Below are positions 1 to 9,432 of a DNA stretch of 64,000 bases, one piece after another (the first letter of the stretch is position 1; each line of letters begins with the position of its first letter). Where the stretch lies: NCBI GenBank assembly GCA_022570795.1, contig JAKUDP010000013.1:62001-126000 (forward strand), given 5' to 3'. Origin of the DNA: Sphaerulina vaccinii (taxonomy: Eukaryota; Ascomycota; Dothideomycetes; Mycosphaerellales; Mycosphaerellaceae). Made by a program: the position numbers and the translations under genes. The notes beneath the pieces were generated by a model, which did not search any database, was not told the DNA's origin, and worked only from the letters and a program-made list of their open reading frames with translations.

Positions 1-1685
1 TCGTCATCAACAACGTCGGTTTGTTCCGTGGACACACCCTCGTACGCTGTTGCGATATAGGACGCGTATCGCTCTTCTGCCTGCTTGCGCAGCACTGTGC
101 CTTTGCTGCTCTTCGGCAGAGGTGTATCAATGTACGGCATCAGCACGAGCATACTGTCAGGTATTTGAGCATGCTTCTGACTCTCCTCATTGAGCTTTCT
201 GATCTCTTGGCCGAGTTGTCCCTTGAGCAGCTTGTCATCAGGATCCTTGCGCGCCATTTCTGAGCGGAATAATAAAGCGCCAGGGAAGGGCTTGCCATCT
301 CCAAAGATCAAGACGTCTTGTATAGTTTCCAGCGACGCAGCGATGGCATCTTCCAGTGGCGCTGGGTCGAACTTCTTCCCCGTCACTAGCGTGATCTGGG
401 AGTCCGCTCGTGAGTCGTACCTCCAGGCATTCGGGATAGTTGAATGTGGCTTGAACAGATCGCAGGTTGCGAAGGACCCATCCTTCTTGACTTTATCGGT
501 CTGAGAAATGACTGGCCAAGTATGAGGTACAATAAGCTCGTACAAGCCGTCATCTCGTGGCTCAAACTTCAACTCTCCATATGCCCGCAAGTAATCCCAT
601 GCTTGATCCTTGCCGTAGTCGCGGTGTGAAGACATCAGAAAGCCGCACTCTGCACTTCCAAATCTTGATACGAGGTTGACGCCTTCCTTCACCAGACGAG
701 CTCCCACTTCAGACGGCAGTGCTGCACCTCCGACGGACACTATGTCCATCTTGCAAAGACGCTGCAGCCCTTCATCGTCAGAAGCCATCATCTCCAGCAC
801 GTATGGCACAGAAGCGAAGTATGTGACAGGTGGAGTGGCAGTCCTTTCCGCAGTACTTAAGCATTTCACGATGTTCTTCGCCGTGATTGGAATGCCTTTG
901 CCCGGGAAAAGCCATACCAGGGCATTGCTTGTCCATGCGCGGAAGAGGTCAGCGATTCCTCCGTGATATAATGGAGTCGTTGTGAATGTTGCGTGGCGAG
1001 CCCCATCCATACGAGGACATGCGCCAGCCGCCGCGAAGTGGGTGGTCGGTATTGGCTTGGGCATGCCGGATGATGTGCCAGAAGTGTGGAAGTAGTATGC
1101 GATATCATCTTGACCTGCAGAAGACAACCTGAAACTCCATTTTCGTGGCTTCCCTGGCTTCCCTGGCTTCCTTGCCAGTGAGGCCGGGTCCAGACTGCCC
1201 AGAAGCTCCAGTTGGTGGCCCTTAGTCTCTGCATGCTTTGCAGATTGCTGTGCGAGCTCGGTATAAGCCTCGTCGTGAATCAGATGGCTGACCTGACATT
1301 GCTGGCATAGACTAGTTACGGCACTTGGCGAGCACTGTGGTGCTATGAGCAGAACCGGGTGGCCAAGCCGCATCAAGGCTAGCCATGTGATCAGGAATGT
1401 GATGTTGCTCGGGCACAGGAGAGCTACAGTCGACCGTTCGGGTATGTCGGTATGGTCATAAAAGAATTCAGCTACGCCACAGGAGCCTTGCCGGACTTCT
1501 GCAAAAGACAGCACTTCGTAGCTCCATGGTTCTGAGGCATTCGAGGTGGGCTGGCAGAAGCCGACGGCTGGAGTATCTGGATAGTGTCTGGCCTGACTCC
1601 GGATCAAGTCGTTGATATTGGTGAAGTCTTTCCTGTATGGCGTAGCTTCTCCAAGGGTGCAAGTGAAGTAGTTAGGAGTAGACAT
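1..1685 (-). CDS. NRPS-like / ANL-superfamily adenylating enzyme, C-terminus beyond the left edge
   Basis: An uninterrupted frame of 561 codons runs from ATG at 1685 off the left edge. It has the ordered core motifs of an adenylation domain: the phosphate-binding loop HTSGTSSGMPKPIP (A3, about residue 200), TTTPLYHGGI, RFGSAECGF (A5, about 338), RYDSRADSQITLVTG (A7/A8, about 420) and LPKSSKGTVLRKQA with the A10 lysine (about 525). Such enzymes activate a carboxylic acid with ATP. The fungal relatives that end this way usually continue into a carrier domain and then a reductase or thioesterase; that part is not in the window, so the product class (NRPS-like reductase, synthetase or plain acyl-CoA ligase) is open. 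Just before A3 there is a KPGKPGKPRK stretch encoded by three 9-bp repeats. The start is the first Met of the frame. Divergent from the glycosyltransferase at 2229. Confidence 0.85.
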   Translation of the reverse strand, partial: MSTPNYFTCTLGEATPYRKDFTNINDLIRSQARHYPDTPAVGFCQPTSNASEPWSYEVLSFAEVRQGSCGVAEFFYDHTDIPERSTVALLCPSNITFLITWLALMRLGHPVLLIAPQCSPSAVTSLCQQCQVSHLIHDEAYTELAQQSAKHAETKGHQLELLGSLDPASLARKPGKPGKPRKWSFRLSSAGQDDIAYYFHTSGTSSGMPKPIPTTHFAAAGACPRMDGARHATFTTTPLYHGGIADLFRAWTSNALVWLFPGKGIPITAKNIVKCLSTAERTATPPVTYFASVPYVLEMMASDDEGLQRLCKMDIVSVGGAALPSEVGARLVKEGVNLVSRFGSAECGFLMSSHRDYGKDQAWDYLRAYGELKFEPRDDGLYELIVPHTWPVISQTDKVKKDGSFATCDLFKPHSTIPNAWRYDSRADSQITLVTGKKFDPAPLEDAIAASLETIQDVLIFGDGKPFPGALLFRSEMARKDPDDKLLKGQLGQEIRKLNEESQKHAQIPDSMLVLMPYIDTPLPKSSKGTVLRKQAEERYASYIATAYEGVSTEQTDVVDD

Positions 1686-2228
1686 GACCTCCAATCCTTC
1701 GAAGTGTGGTCGGAAGAGAGTTCTGCAGCATACCAGTCAAAGAGCTCGAGGCAAGCTCCACGAAACGCATCCCCACTGCAGTAGCACTAGCATGGCCAAA
1801 GATGGCGGTAACCACGCCCGGGAAACGCCTTCCATATCATTGACATCATATTCTCATGGCTGAAGCAGTTGCGTTTAGGGAAAGGGGTGGGTTCCAAGCT
1901 TTTCTCGTGCCAAGTCGGAACGGCCCTGACTCCGCCGTTGGATGAGATCGCTCTGCAGCTCTCTAAAAACATGGTCATGTCGTAATCCATTGCTCATCCT
2001 GTTGAGCAAGGTCAACAATCATGTGCACAAGCTTCACGGCCACGATACGTGTACATTCGTGGCTTGCGCCTTGAGCCGAGCAGGTATTTTGGTCCCCAGC
2101 CTCGAGATGAAAACTTACCACCACACTAGCCACATGTTCAACGAGTAGCAGATTCACCTCACCTTCCAAGGATATCTCCGATCACGAGCGATCACAAAGT
2201 CATTGCATGTCAAGGCAGACTCCCCAAC
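1686..2228. promoter_or_regulatory. Divergent intergenic region
   Basis: 543 bp between the start codons of the adenylating enzyme (minus) and the glycosyltransferase (plus). No convincing coding frame is seen, so it presumably holds both promoters and 5' leaders. The arrangement allows shared control, but no specific operator was recognised. Confidence 0.45.
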
Positions 2229-3278
2229 ATGCCTGATCTCGAAAGTCGAGAGGACGAAATCCAGGCAGTCCAGACCACCAAGCTTTCCAGCTCATCGCGA
2301 GTCTGGATCACCTTGATCACGAAAGGCTCTTACCTACCAGGCGTTGTGCTACTAGTGCACACACTCTACAAGCATGGATCCATACATCCGATAATAGTAC
2401 AATACACGTCGACATTATCTCAAGACTGCGTAGAAGCTCTTCACGATCTATCAACAGCTTACCCGCTATATCGATCTCAACTCGTCGAACCAATAAGCCT
2501 ACCTCAAGGCCTCAAGCCCGTTGCCGGGAGATTCGACGATACTCTCACAAAACTCCGCGCCTTCGAACCAATCGACAACCCAAAGACCTTGAAACTTCTG
2601 AAGCTCGACCAGACACCTGAAGTAATTTGTTTTCTGGACGCCGATATCATGATCTTCAACAAGAATCCAGATGCCATCTTTGACATTCCTCGACCTGGGC
2701 CAGATTGGATCTTGGCACATCATTCATGTGTCTGCAACATCGACAATGACCCCTGGGCACCTCCAGAATGGAACGTCGAGAACTGTCCTTGTACGCCACT
2801 CTCACATCCCACGGCTCTACAAGCTCCAGTGCCCATAGCCAAGAACCCAGAGCAAGAAACCACATACCAACTCCTGAACTCCGGCGTCTTCGTCTGCACG
2901 CCCTCACGAGAAATCTGGGAGGCGATCGATCACTTCCGCTTAACAGATCCTCGAGTTGCGACTTTTACCTTTCCGGATCAGAATTTCTTGGATGTCTTCT
3001 TCAAAGATCGATGGCTACCACTTGGGTGGCAGTACAATGCGCTCAAGACTCACAGATACTGGCACTCAGTCGCGTGGAGGGACGATGACGTTGTGGCTTT
3101 GCATTACATTGTTGATAAGCCGTGGCAGAAGCGAGGTGGGCAAGGGTATCTCGGTAGAGATGGAGAGACGCATTCTTGGTGGTGGAAAGAGTATGATGAA
3201 TGGGAGAAGGGGACTAAGGGGACGCCAGAAGGGAAGAGGCTTTTAGATGTTGTGAGGAAGTACTGTAACACATCGTAA
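2229..3278 (+). CDS. Family 8-like (glycogenin/galactinol-synthase type) glycosyltransferase
   Basis: Single-exon protein of 349 residues without a signal peptide. The N-terminal Rossmann-like start (RVWITLITKGSYLPGVVLLV, about residues 25-44) is followed by the metal-binding DxD motif in ICFLDADIMIF (about 135-145), NSGVFV (about 216), FPDQNFLDVFF (about 250) and a late LHYIVDKPWQ, in the order expected of GT8 nucleotide-sugar transferases. The family transfers a sugar from UDP-sugar to a protein, inositol or glycan acceptor; the acceptor here cannot be read from sequence. Probably cytosolic. The divergent neighbour is the NRPS-like gene, so a sugar-decorated metabolite is possible but only inferred. 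ATG at 2229 is the first Met of the frame and gives a normal family length. Confidence 0.75.
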   Translation: MPDLESREDEIQAVQTTKLSSSSRVWITLITKGSYLPGVVLLVHTLYKHGSIHPIIVQYTSTLSQDCVEALHDLSTAYPLYRSQLVEPISLPQGLKPVAGRFDDTLTKLRAFEPIDNPKTLKLLKLDQTPEVICFLDADIMIFNKNPDAIFDIPRPGPDWILAHHSCVCNIDNDPWAPPEWNVENCPCTPLSHPTALQAPVPIAKNPEQETTYQLLNSGVFVCTPSREIWEAIDHFRLTDPRVATFTFPDQNFLDVFFKDRWLPLGWQYNALKTHRYWHSVAWRDDDVVALHYIVDKPWQKRGGQGYLGRDGETHSWWWKEYDEWEKGTKGTPEGKRLLDVVRKYCNTS

Positions 3279-4060
3279 AGACCGTGCAGCACGTTAGCTC
3301 GAACAAGTGTTGCAGGAATACTAGTCGGAGGTTCTCACTGACCAGCCCTATAGCTTCGGCTCTCGTGGCACAACAATCTTCTTTTAGTTCACACGTTACT
3401 CTTCCGTTCGCACTCTACCCTGTTGACCTGCAACAGCGCACTCCGTAACACCAGCGATCTCCTTCACTAGCTGCTGAGCTTGAGGAAAATGAGGTGGACA
3501 AGATGATGATGATGATGATGATGATGATATGTCGTCAGTAACGCTGGACGCGAGCAGATAGGGACGAGTGATTGAAATGCAAGGAGATGGGCGTGTTATT
3601 AGAAGATGAGAAAGAAAGAGATGCTTCCACCACGGGCAGAGTGAAGGACTATCAAGGCAGACCGGAGGCAACTATCAGCGATCAATGTACCGAATGTCTT
3701 GGCAAGGCTGAACTAACAATTCGAAGCCACAGCATGACTGGTAATGCAAGCAAGATGCGCCGTGCTAAGTCGATGGAGCTCCTCTCGAAGTCATAATGTG
3801 CGTGTTGTACTGTCCTTGGGAGTGTGGTCGGCCTGCCTGTCGCAACATACCCAGGCGCTTCTCGGTCTTACTCAGAAATAGCAGTTGGACATCAGAATTC
3901 TCCGACTCTGCTTCCAACGTACATAAAGACGTCCTGTGTGCCATTCTTCCCTTGTATTGAACCAGACTTCGCATCAACTACTCAGTTTCCTTCACTATCA
4001 TTCACAACGACGACTAGAGTCAAGACTTATCATCGACGACAGCTACCGTATAACAACAAG
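3279..4060. other. Intergenic, no gene recognised
   Basis: Separates the glycosyltransferase from the peptide-precursor gene. Frames here are short and lack coding character. The only structure seen is a GAT microsatellite. Confidence 0.5.
3502..3528. repeat. (GAT)9 microsatellite
   Basis: Nine uninterrupted copies of GAT in the intergenic stretch after the glycosyltransferase. Likely length-polymorphic. Confidence 0.95.
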
Positions 4061-4621
4061 ATGCATCCCTCGACCCTCATGCTACTTGTCGCAAGTACGA
4101 CAGTCATCGCCGCACCTCTCGGTGAAGTAAGTCAGTCAGGAAAACATAATACTAAGCCATCACTCTGAGATCTCAAACTAAGATAAAATCTGCAGCGCGA
4201 TGTCCTTGAACGCCAAGTCGGCGCCTGCTCCATCAGTGCCATCAACTCTCCTTGCAACGGAGATGCCTGGGACAGCGGAGATGGCTTCAAGAAAATGTTG
4301 AAATCCCTGAGTAGTAACCCTTGGGAGTCGAACTTCAAGAGAGATACAGGAGATGATCTAAAGGCTTTCTTTAAGGAGTTCGTGGGTATCGATAAGAGGG
4401 ATGCACCAGCAGATCCAGAGGCTTTCTTTGGGGAGGCGTACTAAAAGATCTTCGGACTCGACAAGAGAGATGCGGAAGCAGAGGCAAATTACTTCAAGAA
4501 GTTCAACTGTTATTTGGAATCGAGGTGTGACTTCCCTTTTCCTTGGGAGAAGAGAGATGCAGAAGCCGTTCCACAGGACTGGGAGTCGTTCAGGAGCATG
4601 TGGGATGACTTGAACCTTTAG
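4061..4621 (+). pseudogene. Secreted Kex2/Ste13-type peptide precursor interrupted by an in-frame TAA
   Basis: Exon 1 (4061-4126) encodes a signal peptide (MHPSTLMLLVASTTVIAAP). A 69-bp intron (4127-4195, GTAAGT..CTGCAG) leads to exon 2 from 4196. Exon 2 contains four KR sites. The last three are followed by dipeptide ladders: KR-DA-PA-DP-EA, KR-DA-EA-EA and KR-DA-EA-VP. This is the layout of yeast alpha-factor type precursors and of Kex2-processed repeat proteins: Kex2 cuts after KR and a Ste13-type dipeptidase removes X-Ala/X-Pro pairs. Repeats share a core like AFFKEF..GID. TAA at 4442-4444 ends the product at 104 residues, but the same frame continues for 58 codons with two more KRDAEA units and stops at TAG 4619. 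Either a nonsense mutation, an assembly error or readthrough. The mature peptides do not match the usual ascomycete W-C-x6-C pheromone pattern as far as I can see. Confidence 0.6.
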
Positions 4622-4846
4622 GAGGTAGAGAGGAGTAGGTAGCTCTTTATGGATCTCTTCGGAGGTTGCCAGGTGAAGGAGGAGGATGACTTGCACATAC
4701 TGATCAAAGCACGCACTATTGAGCCGTAGAAGAGCCCCGTTAAACGTAAATGCATCTCAATTTTGTCCAGCTTTGCAGCAGTAAAGCCCATCTGCTTACA
4801 CAGACAGCTCATGTGAGAATATCATTCTTCAATGTACAGATGACTT

Positions 4847-5768
4847 TCACGGGCCTTGAATCTTGAAGGCTGACGGATGTCGCAGATAGCTATACAGAGC
4901 CTTGATCGCCGAGCGGGCCTTCTTCGCAAGAATGCGAGCAAGGCGCGTGCGTGAGATCTTCTCCCCGTGGTCATCTATCTCGCGGATTCTAGAATCCAGG
5001 CGACCACCGGCGTATAATCTGTCTCCGAGTATAATTCTGCGATAGGGTACGACTTCTCCTCGACATCCAGGCGGAACATGAAGCAGCTGAACCTCCGCAT
5101 CGACTCGCCCTCCTTTTCGAATCAGCGCCGCGGCAGTCTCCTGAAACTCAATTGTCGCACAAGGAGTGTACAAGACGCATGTACTTGGGAATAACAGCAT
5201 ATCCGCAATCCATCTCTTCATAGTTCGCTCCATAATCGTCTCGTGACGTGACAAGCCGACCCGAAAGTGATTAGAGCTAAGCACACATGTGTACCAGTCG
5301 ATCCTACACCATGCAAGTGATTTCATCATTCTGACCTGAGTGAAGAGCTTGCGAAGATGGCGTGCTCGGAACCCATACTGATACTCATCATTTGCTGCGC
5401 AGTATATATGCAGCCGGCGAATTCGTTGCTTGAAACGTGGATGGAGCCCATGTAAGAACGATGATCTGCGTCAGTCAATCGTCGTATCATCGATTGTGAA
5501 CTCATTCTCGAAGAAGACCTCGGATGCCTAACGAGACGAGATCAGTATAGGAATAAGGGGACTTCGAAGTTTGCGTGGCGCTGACCTCTGCATGTACCAC
5601 TCTCGACGTCCGCATGATGGATGAGAGTTGTCGTAACCTATTCTGAAGACCCCGACAATCGAGCAATAGCAGCAGATGCGTTTGCAAGAGCTCTTGCCAG
5701 ATCATAACACGCAGTTCCGAAGGAAGGCCGCGATATGGCAGCCTATAGGATGATGTAGGAGACGCCAT
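4847..5768 (-). pseudogene. F-box-like protein gene with in-frame TGA
   Basis: Exon 1 runs from ATG 5768 to 5586 and encodes an F-box-like start (YRGLPSELRVMIWQELLQTH). A 58-bp intron (5585-5528) removes frame-breaking sequence; exon 2 resumes at 5527 with ASEVFFENEFTI, the element that usually follows in these short fungal LPxELR proteins. TGA at 5471-5473 interrupts, after which the same frame stays open to 4847 (about 209 more codons, including FLHGLHPRFKQRIRRLHIYC). Read through, the protein would be about 287 residues. A 90-bp in-frame intron from 5518 to 5429 would also bypass the TGA, but it would remove the conserved FFENEF element and has a weak donor. Substrate-adaptor function in ubiquitin ligases is the family expectation only. 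Confidence 0.5.
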
Positions 5769-5883
5769 GGTTTGCGGAGCGACTCTCAATGCGCCCGCAT
5801 CCAGTGTTTTGTAGCTTCAATTCGATGTGTTGTAATATGTCGGCCATCTTGGTTCCGCGAACAAGTGGCCTTGTATGCGAAGG

Positions 5884-6468
5884 CTACCTCGTCCTCGACC
5901 ATGGTAGTGGAAACAAAGCCAAGACAAGCATCTTCGAACTCGAAAGACAACCTGAGGCAAGCTCGTGTTCATAAGCCCTGTTCACCACATTGCGGCGCGA
6001 ACAACTTGTCTCGGTCTTGGGCAATGGATACACCTCTTCAGCAGTGATTATGACAGCTTCGAGACGCTTCCTTTGAGCGCTGGCAGTAGTCGCAGAGACA
6101 TCGCGATGACCTTTCAAGCAGTCCGTACTACACCTTTGGCTGGGAATTTCACCATCAGCACGTATCTCAACTTCGGCACGATAGAATCGGTTCTCCGCGA
6201 TCATGTCATCAAAGGGCATATAGCGTAAGTGAAAGCAGAAGCCTCCACGCTCAACAAAAATCCGTCCGCACCTTCCCGTGCCAATGAGGCGATGTAGATC
6301 TGGTCGGGCAACATCGGGGTCAGGCCTCGACCTTGTCGCTTGTGTTCGAGGGTCGTTCCGGTATAGCAACGGAGGCAGTACAGCGTGTTCGCATCTCGAA
6401 GTTGAGTCTTCTGATTCCAGCAGACCGAAGCGGCCCGTGTCGTGTACAGCCATGAACCTGGAATTCAT
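5884..6468 (-). CDS. Hypothetical protein, partly inside a tandem duplication
   Basis: Open frame of 194 residues from ATG 6468. I recognise no domain. A segment FDDMIAENRFYRAEVEIR loosely resembles the ENxF element of LPxELR F-box-like proteins such as its downstream neighbour, so it may be a decayed relative. Its 5' half lies in repeat copy A (6274-6845). The matching part of copy B (6924-7490) keeps only fragments of the frame, so if this gene is real the duplicate is dead. Could be non-coding. Confidence 0.25.
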   Translation of the reverse strand: MNSRFMAVHDTGRFGLLESEDSTSRCEHAVLPPLLYRNDPRTQATRSRPDPDVARPDLHRLIGTGRCGRIFVERGGFCFHLRYMPFDDMIAENRFYRAEVEIRADGEIPSQRCSTDCLKGHRDVSATTASAQRKRLEAVIITAEEVYPLPKTETSCSRRNVVNRAYEHELASGCLSSSKMLVLALFPLPWSRTR

Positions 6469-6845
6469 CTGAGGCCAACCAGCTAGTGCAATATAGCATT
6501 GGTGTGTCAAGACGGTGTCAAATCCACAGCCAGACACCCTCTCCAGCAGCAGTAAACGCAGTCAAGGGAGTACTAAGTTCCGTAAATGATCGCCATCTTG
6601 GGAAAGAATGCCAGACCACACCGCCAAAACCAGATCAGATGGTTCAGACCAGAAGTCACGCCAGCATCCACCAATGTCCAGATCCAGACAGCCAGACTTA
6701 CGATGGAGGTCAGACTTCAAGTAGGAGGGCAGAAACCACAGATGTAGTGGAACGTCTCACTTCTTGAGAATGATACGGGCGTTGTAAAGTGCTGAGCTGT
6801 GTAGATGGTTGATTGTGGCGAAGAACCAGAAGCCATTTGCGAAGC
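6274..6845. repeat. Diverged direct repeat, copy A
   Basis: Matches 6924-7490 in the same orientation with many substitutions and small indels. Shared blocks include GATGTAGATCT, GTCGCTTGTGTT, GAACCTGGAAT..ATCTGAGGCCA, GATCGCCATCTTGG and CCAGAAGCCAT. Offset about 650 bp. Confidence 0.75.
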
Positions 6846-6923
6846 CATGCTAAATCCGTAGCTCGTTAAATCGATGTTCCCAATATCGCGGTTTTAAGCT
6901 AGCGGCGGCCGTTGCCGTAGCTA

Positions 6924-7490
6924 CCCGCACCAATAAGATGATGTAGATCTCGATGAAGTGATGTAGATTTTCCCCGAACCCGATATTGCCCGACCCTGAC
7001 CTGGTCGCTTGTGTTTGAGAGTCCTTCAGATACAGTAACCCAAGCAGTACAGCGTCTTCGACCATAGAATTTGGTATCCTGATTCCAGCGGACTCATACG
7101 ATCCATGGCGTGTAAAGCCACGAACCTGGAATACATCTGAGGCCAGCTAGTGCATTCCGCCACGGATGAGTCAAGACAGTGTATGATCGGAATCGACAGT
7201 CTCTCCAGTCGAGTGAATGCTGAGCTCCGTAAATGATCGCCATCTTGGAGAATTGTGCCATATTACACGACCAGACCAGGATCATACCTGAAGATATACC
7301 AGCATGCAAGCTTCAGATGGACAAGGCCCAGAACGCCTGACTTACACTAGAAGCCAGACTCCAGATAGTGGAGAGCAGAAGCCATGAATGTAGAGGAAGG
7401 TCTCGCCCCCAGAGAATGAGACAGCCCCCAGAACACTCAACTGTGTAAGATGGCTGATAGTCGTGAAGAGCCAGAAGCCATGTCATGCTC
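6924..7490. repeat. Diverged direct repeat, copy B
   Basis: Second copy of the tandem duplication. Several differences from copy A are C-to-T or G-to-A (for example TTCGAGGGTC against TTTGAGAGTC), compatible with old repeat-induced point mutation or drift. No intact frame survives in it. Confidence 0.75.
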
Positions 7491-9432
7491 AGAGACAAGG
7501 CCCAAAGACTGTCGTCCAGAGTGATACAAGATGCCAGACTCCTGCTAAAGCAGAGAACTTCACACTGGAATTCGCAGCCGCCAAGCATACATGGATGACA
7601 TCGACGACAGTTTTGACAATCAGTGCCAATGCGGCCCAGACCAGACCAGTACGAGAACAATCTCTAGAGGCCACAGTAGTTGATCTTGAGTAGCATTACC
7701 AAATCAAGATGGACGACCGCATTCCCTGGGGATGAAAGGTGTTGCCTACGTACTGTCCACCGTTCAAGAACAAACACGGCTCCCAGTTAGAGACAGCCAA
7801 AAAGCAGAGGTATGCTGAGTGATCGAATGGTCCCTCTCGTCCAGCCCATGTATAGACTTTCGTGCTTATTCCGAGTCACAGCGATTTCTCGACCTGGCTG
7901 AAGCGACTGTGGAGGACGCAGAACGAGGAAAGTCAGCTGAGAAGCAGATAATGGCATGCCGCCTAGCCGATGGAGATACTGTTCATCCTGGATCGTAAGA
8001 GAGGTACCTACCTTTCCACTGGCCGTCGAAGGAGTACAAGCCTGAAGACGTCCAGGTCCAACTCGATCCAAGTCCAGTAAGCACAAGAGGTACACCAACA
8101 GCAACTACATTTTGAAATAAATACACCAAGCTCAAGGCTCTAAGGCGAACCTCGACCTCGCTCTCGCCCAGTCAACGCTCGAGTAACAACAGAACTCTCG
8201 TCCATTGAACTCTCTAAGTACACCAAGACCGTGATCAGGAAACGGATGAGCATCTCAACGACTTCTCTTCAGACGCCAGGAAGGCGAGGATCCGCCTGCG
8301 TGACAGGGGCAAGAAAAGTCGCTCTTACCTTGGTAAGGCTGCGAGTAAGCCCCAAAGAGAGAGGATCTTATACGAACTCATCTTCTTGGTAGATCTTCGC
8401 TTGTCGGAGAGCTCGTCCAAGCGGATCCAGCTTCGAGGGATGCTTCGAGGTGTGCTGTCTCACATGCAACGTCGGGATAGCTCAACCATTTGTTGCCATT
8501 ACCAGCAATAGCAGGTCCACCACCTGCGATCTCCTTTCGTAAATACAGCGAAACCAGCTAAACACACCAAGCGATCAGGGCGAGCAATTGACCCCTCTCC
8601 CACCCAAAAACACTCGAGTACCAGGGGACGTCACACGAAATGGTCTTCGCTATCTTAACATGCCTGGGCATAGTAAATGTTCGCTTGTCGGAGAGCTCGA
8701 GTCCAGCTGCCTTGCGTGGTGCTTCTCTACACGCAGCAAGAAATTCCTAATAATGAGATAGATGGTAGCCCGACCAGCCTCTCAAGCTTTTGCAGTGCTG
8801 AATGTCTCGTTCTGCAGATTGGGTGGTATGCGCGTAGCCTCGGATTGCACTTCTCCTATCTAGCAGCCAGTCAGCCAGCCATGCTTGTCGCTCGGTATCG
8901 ATATTCTTGAGATAGTCCAGGCAATCAGTCCAGTATTCGTCAACGTTCCTGATCAAGCGCGCGCATCGTTGATAGCACGAAAGAACAGAATGCAATGCCA
9001 AAAGAGGGAGGCTTCATATCAAAAAGGTTCTTCACCTTGATACTAGTCAATACGTAAGATCTTGGCGGGCCTTCACTTTAAATATTACTCTCCTTTCCCA
9101 GCCACATATCATATATTCTCTCCATACCCATCCTTGCTTCTTTCCTTCTGGTCCCAGTCCCGGCCTGTATCCAAAAGGGAGCTCTTCTTTCATCCAACCA
9201 CTTCAAAAGCACTTCAATATTGCCGTCACAACGTCAATGATGCTCTGCCTCGCGTGCTCGAGCACTTCCAAATATGCCATTCTCTTTCTTACCCAAACGC
9301 CAAAAACAAAAGACCCAACTATGCTGTTAAAACATTACGCTCCAGGAACATGAGCTTATTGACATTTCATCTCTTATCCCTCTCCCACCTCCTCTTACTC
9401 GCATCAAAACCAACCCGACTTGCGTACCGAGA
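7491..9432. other. Gene-poor stretch
   Basis: About 1.9 kb with only short frames that lack coding character. It holds an exact 20-bp direct repeat (8396-8415 and 8680-8699). The right end presumably includes the 3' flank of SPA2. No RNA gene was recognised. Confidence 0.45.

Noticed and set aside
4382..4465. An intron that would remove the TAA at 4442
   Set aside because: Candidate donors (4382, 4386) with acceptors at 4449 or 4465 either place the branch site too close or destroy the KRDAEA frame that clearly continues.
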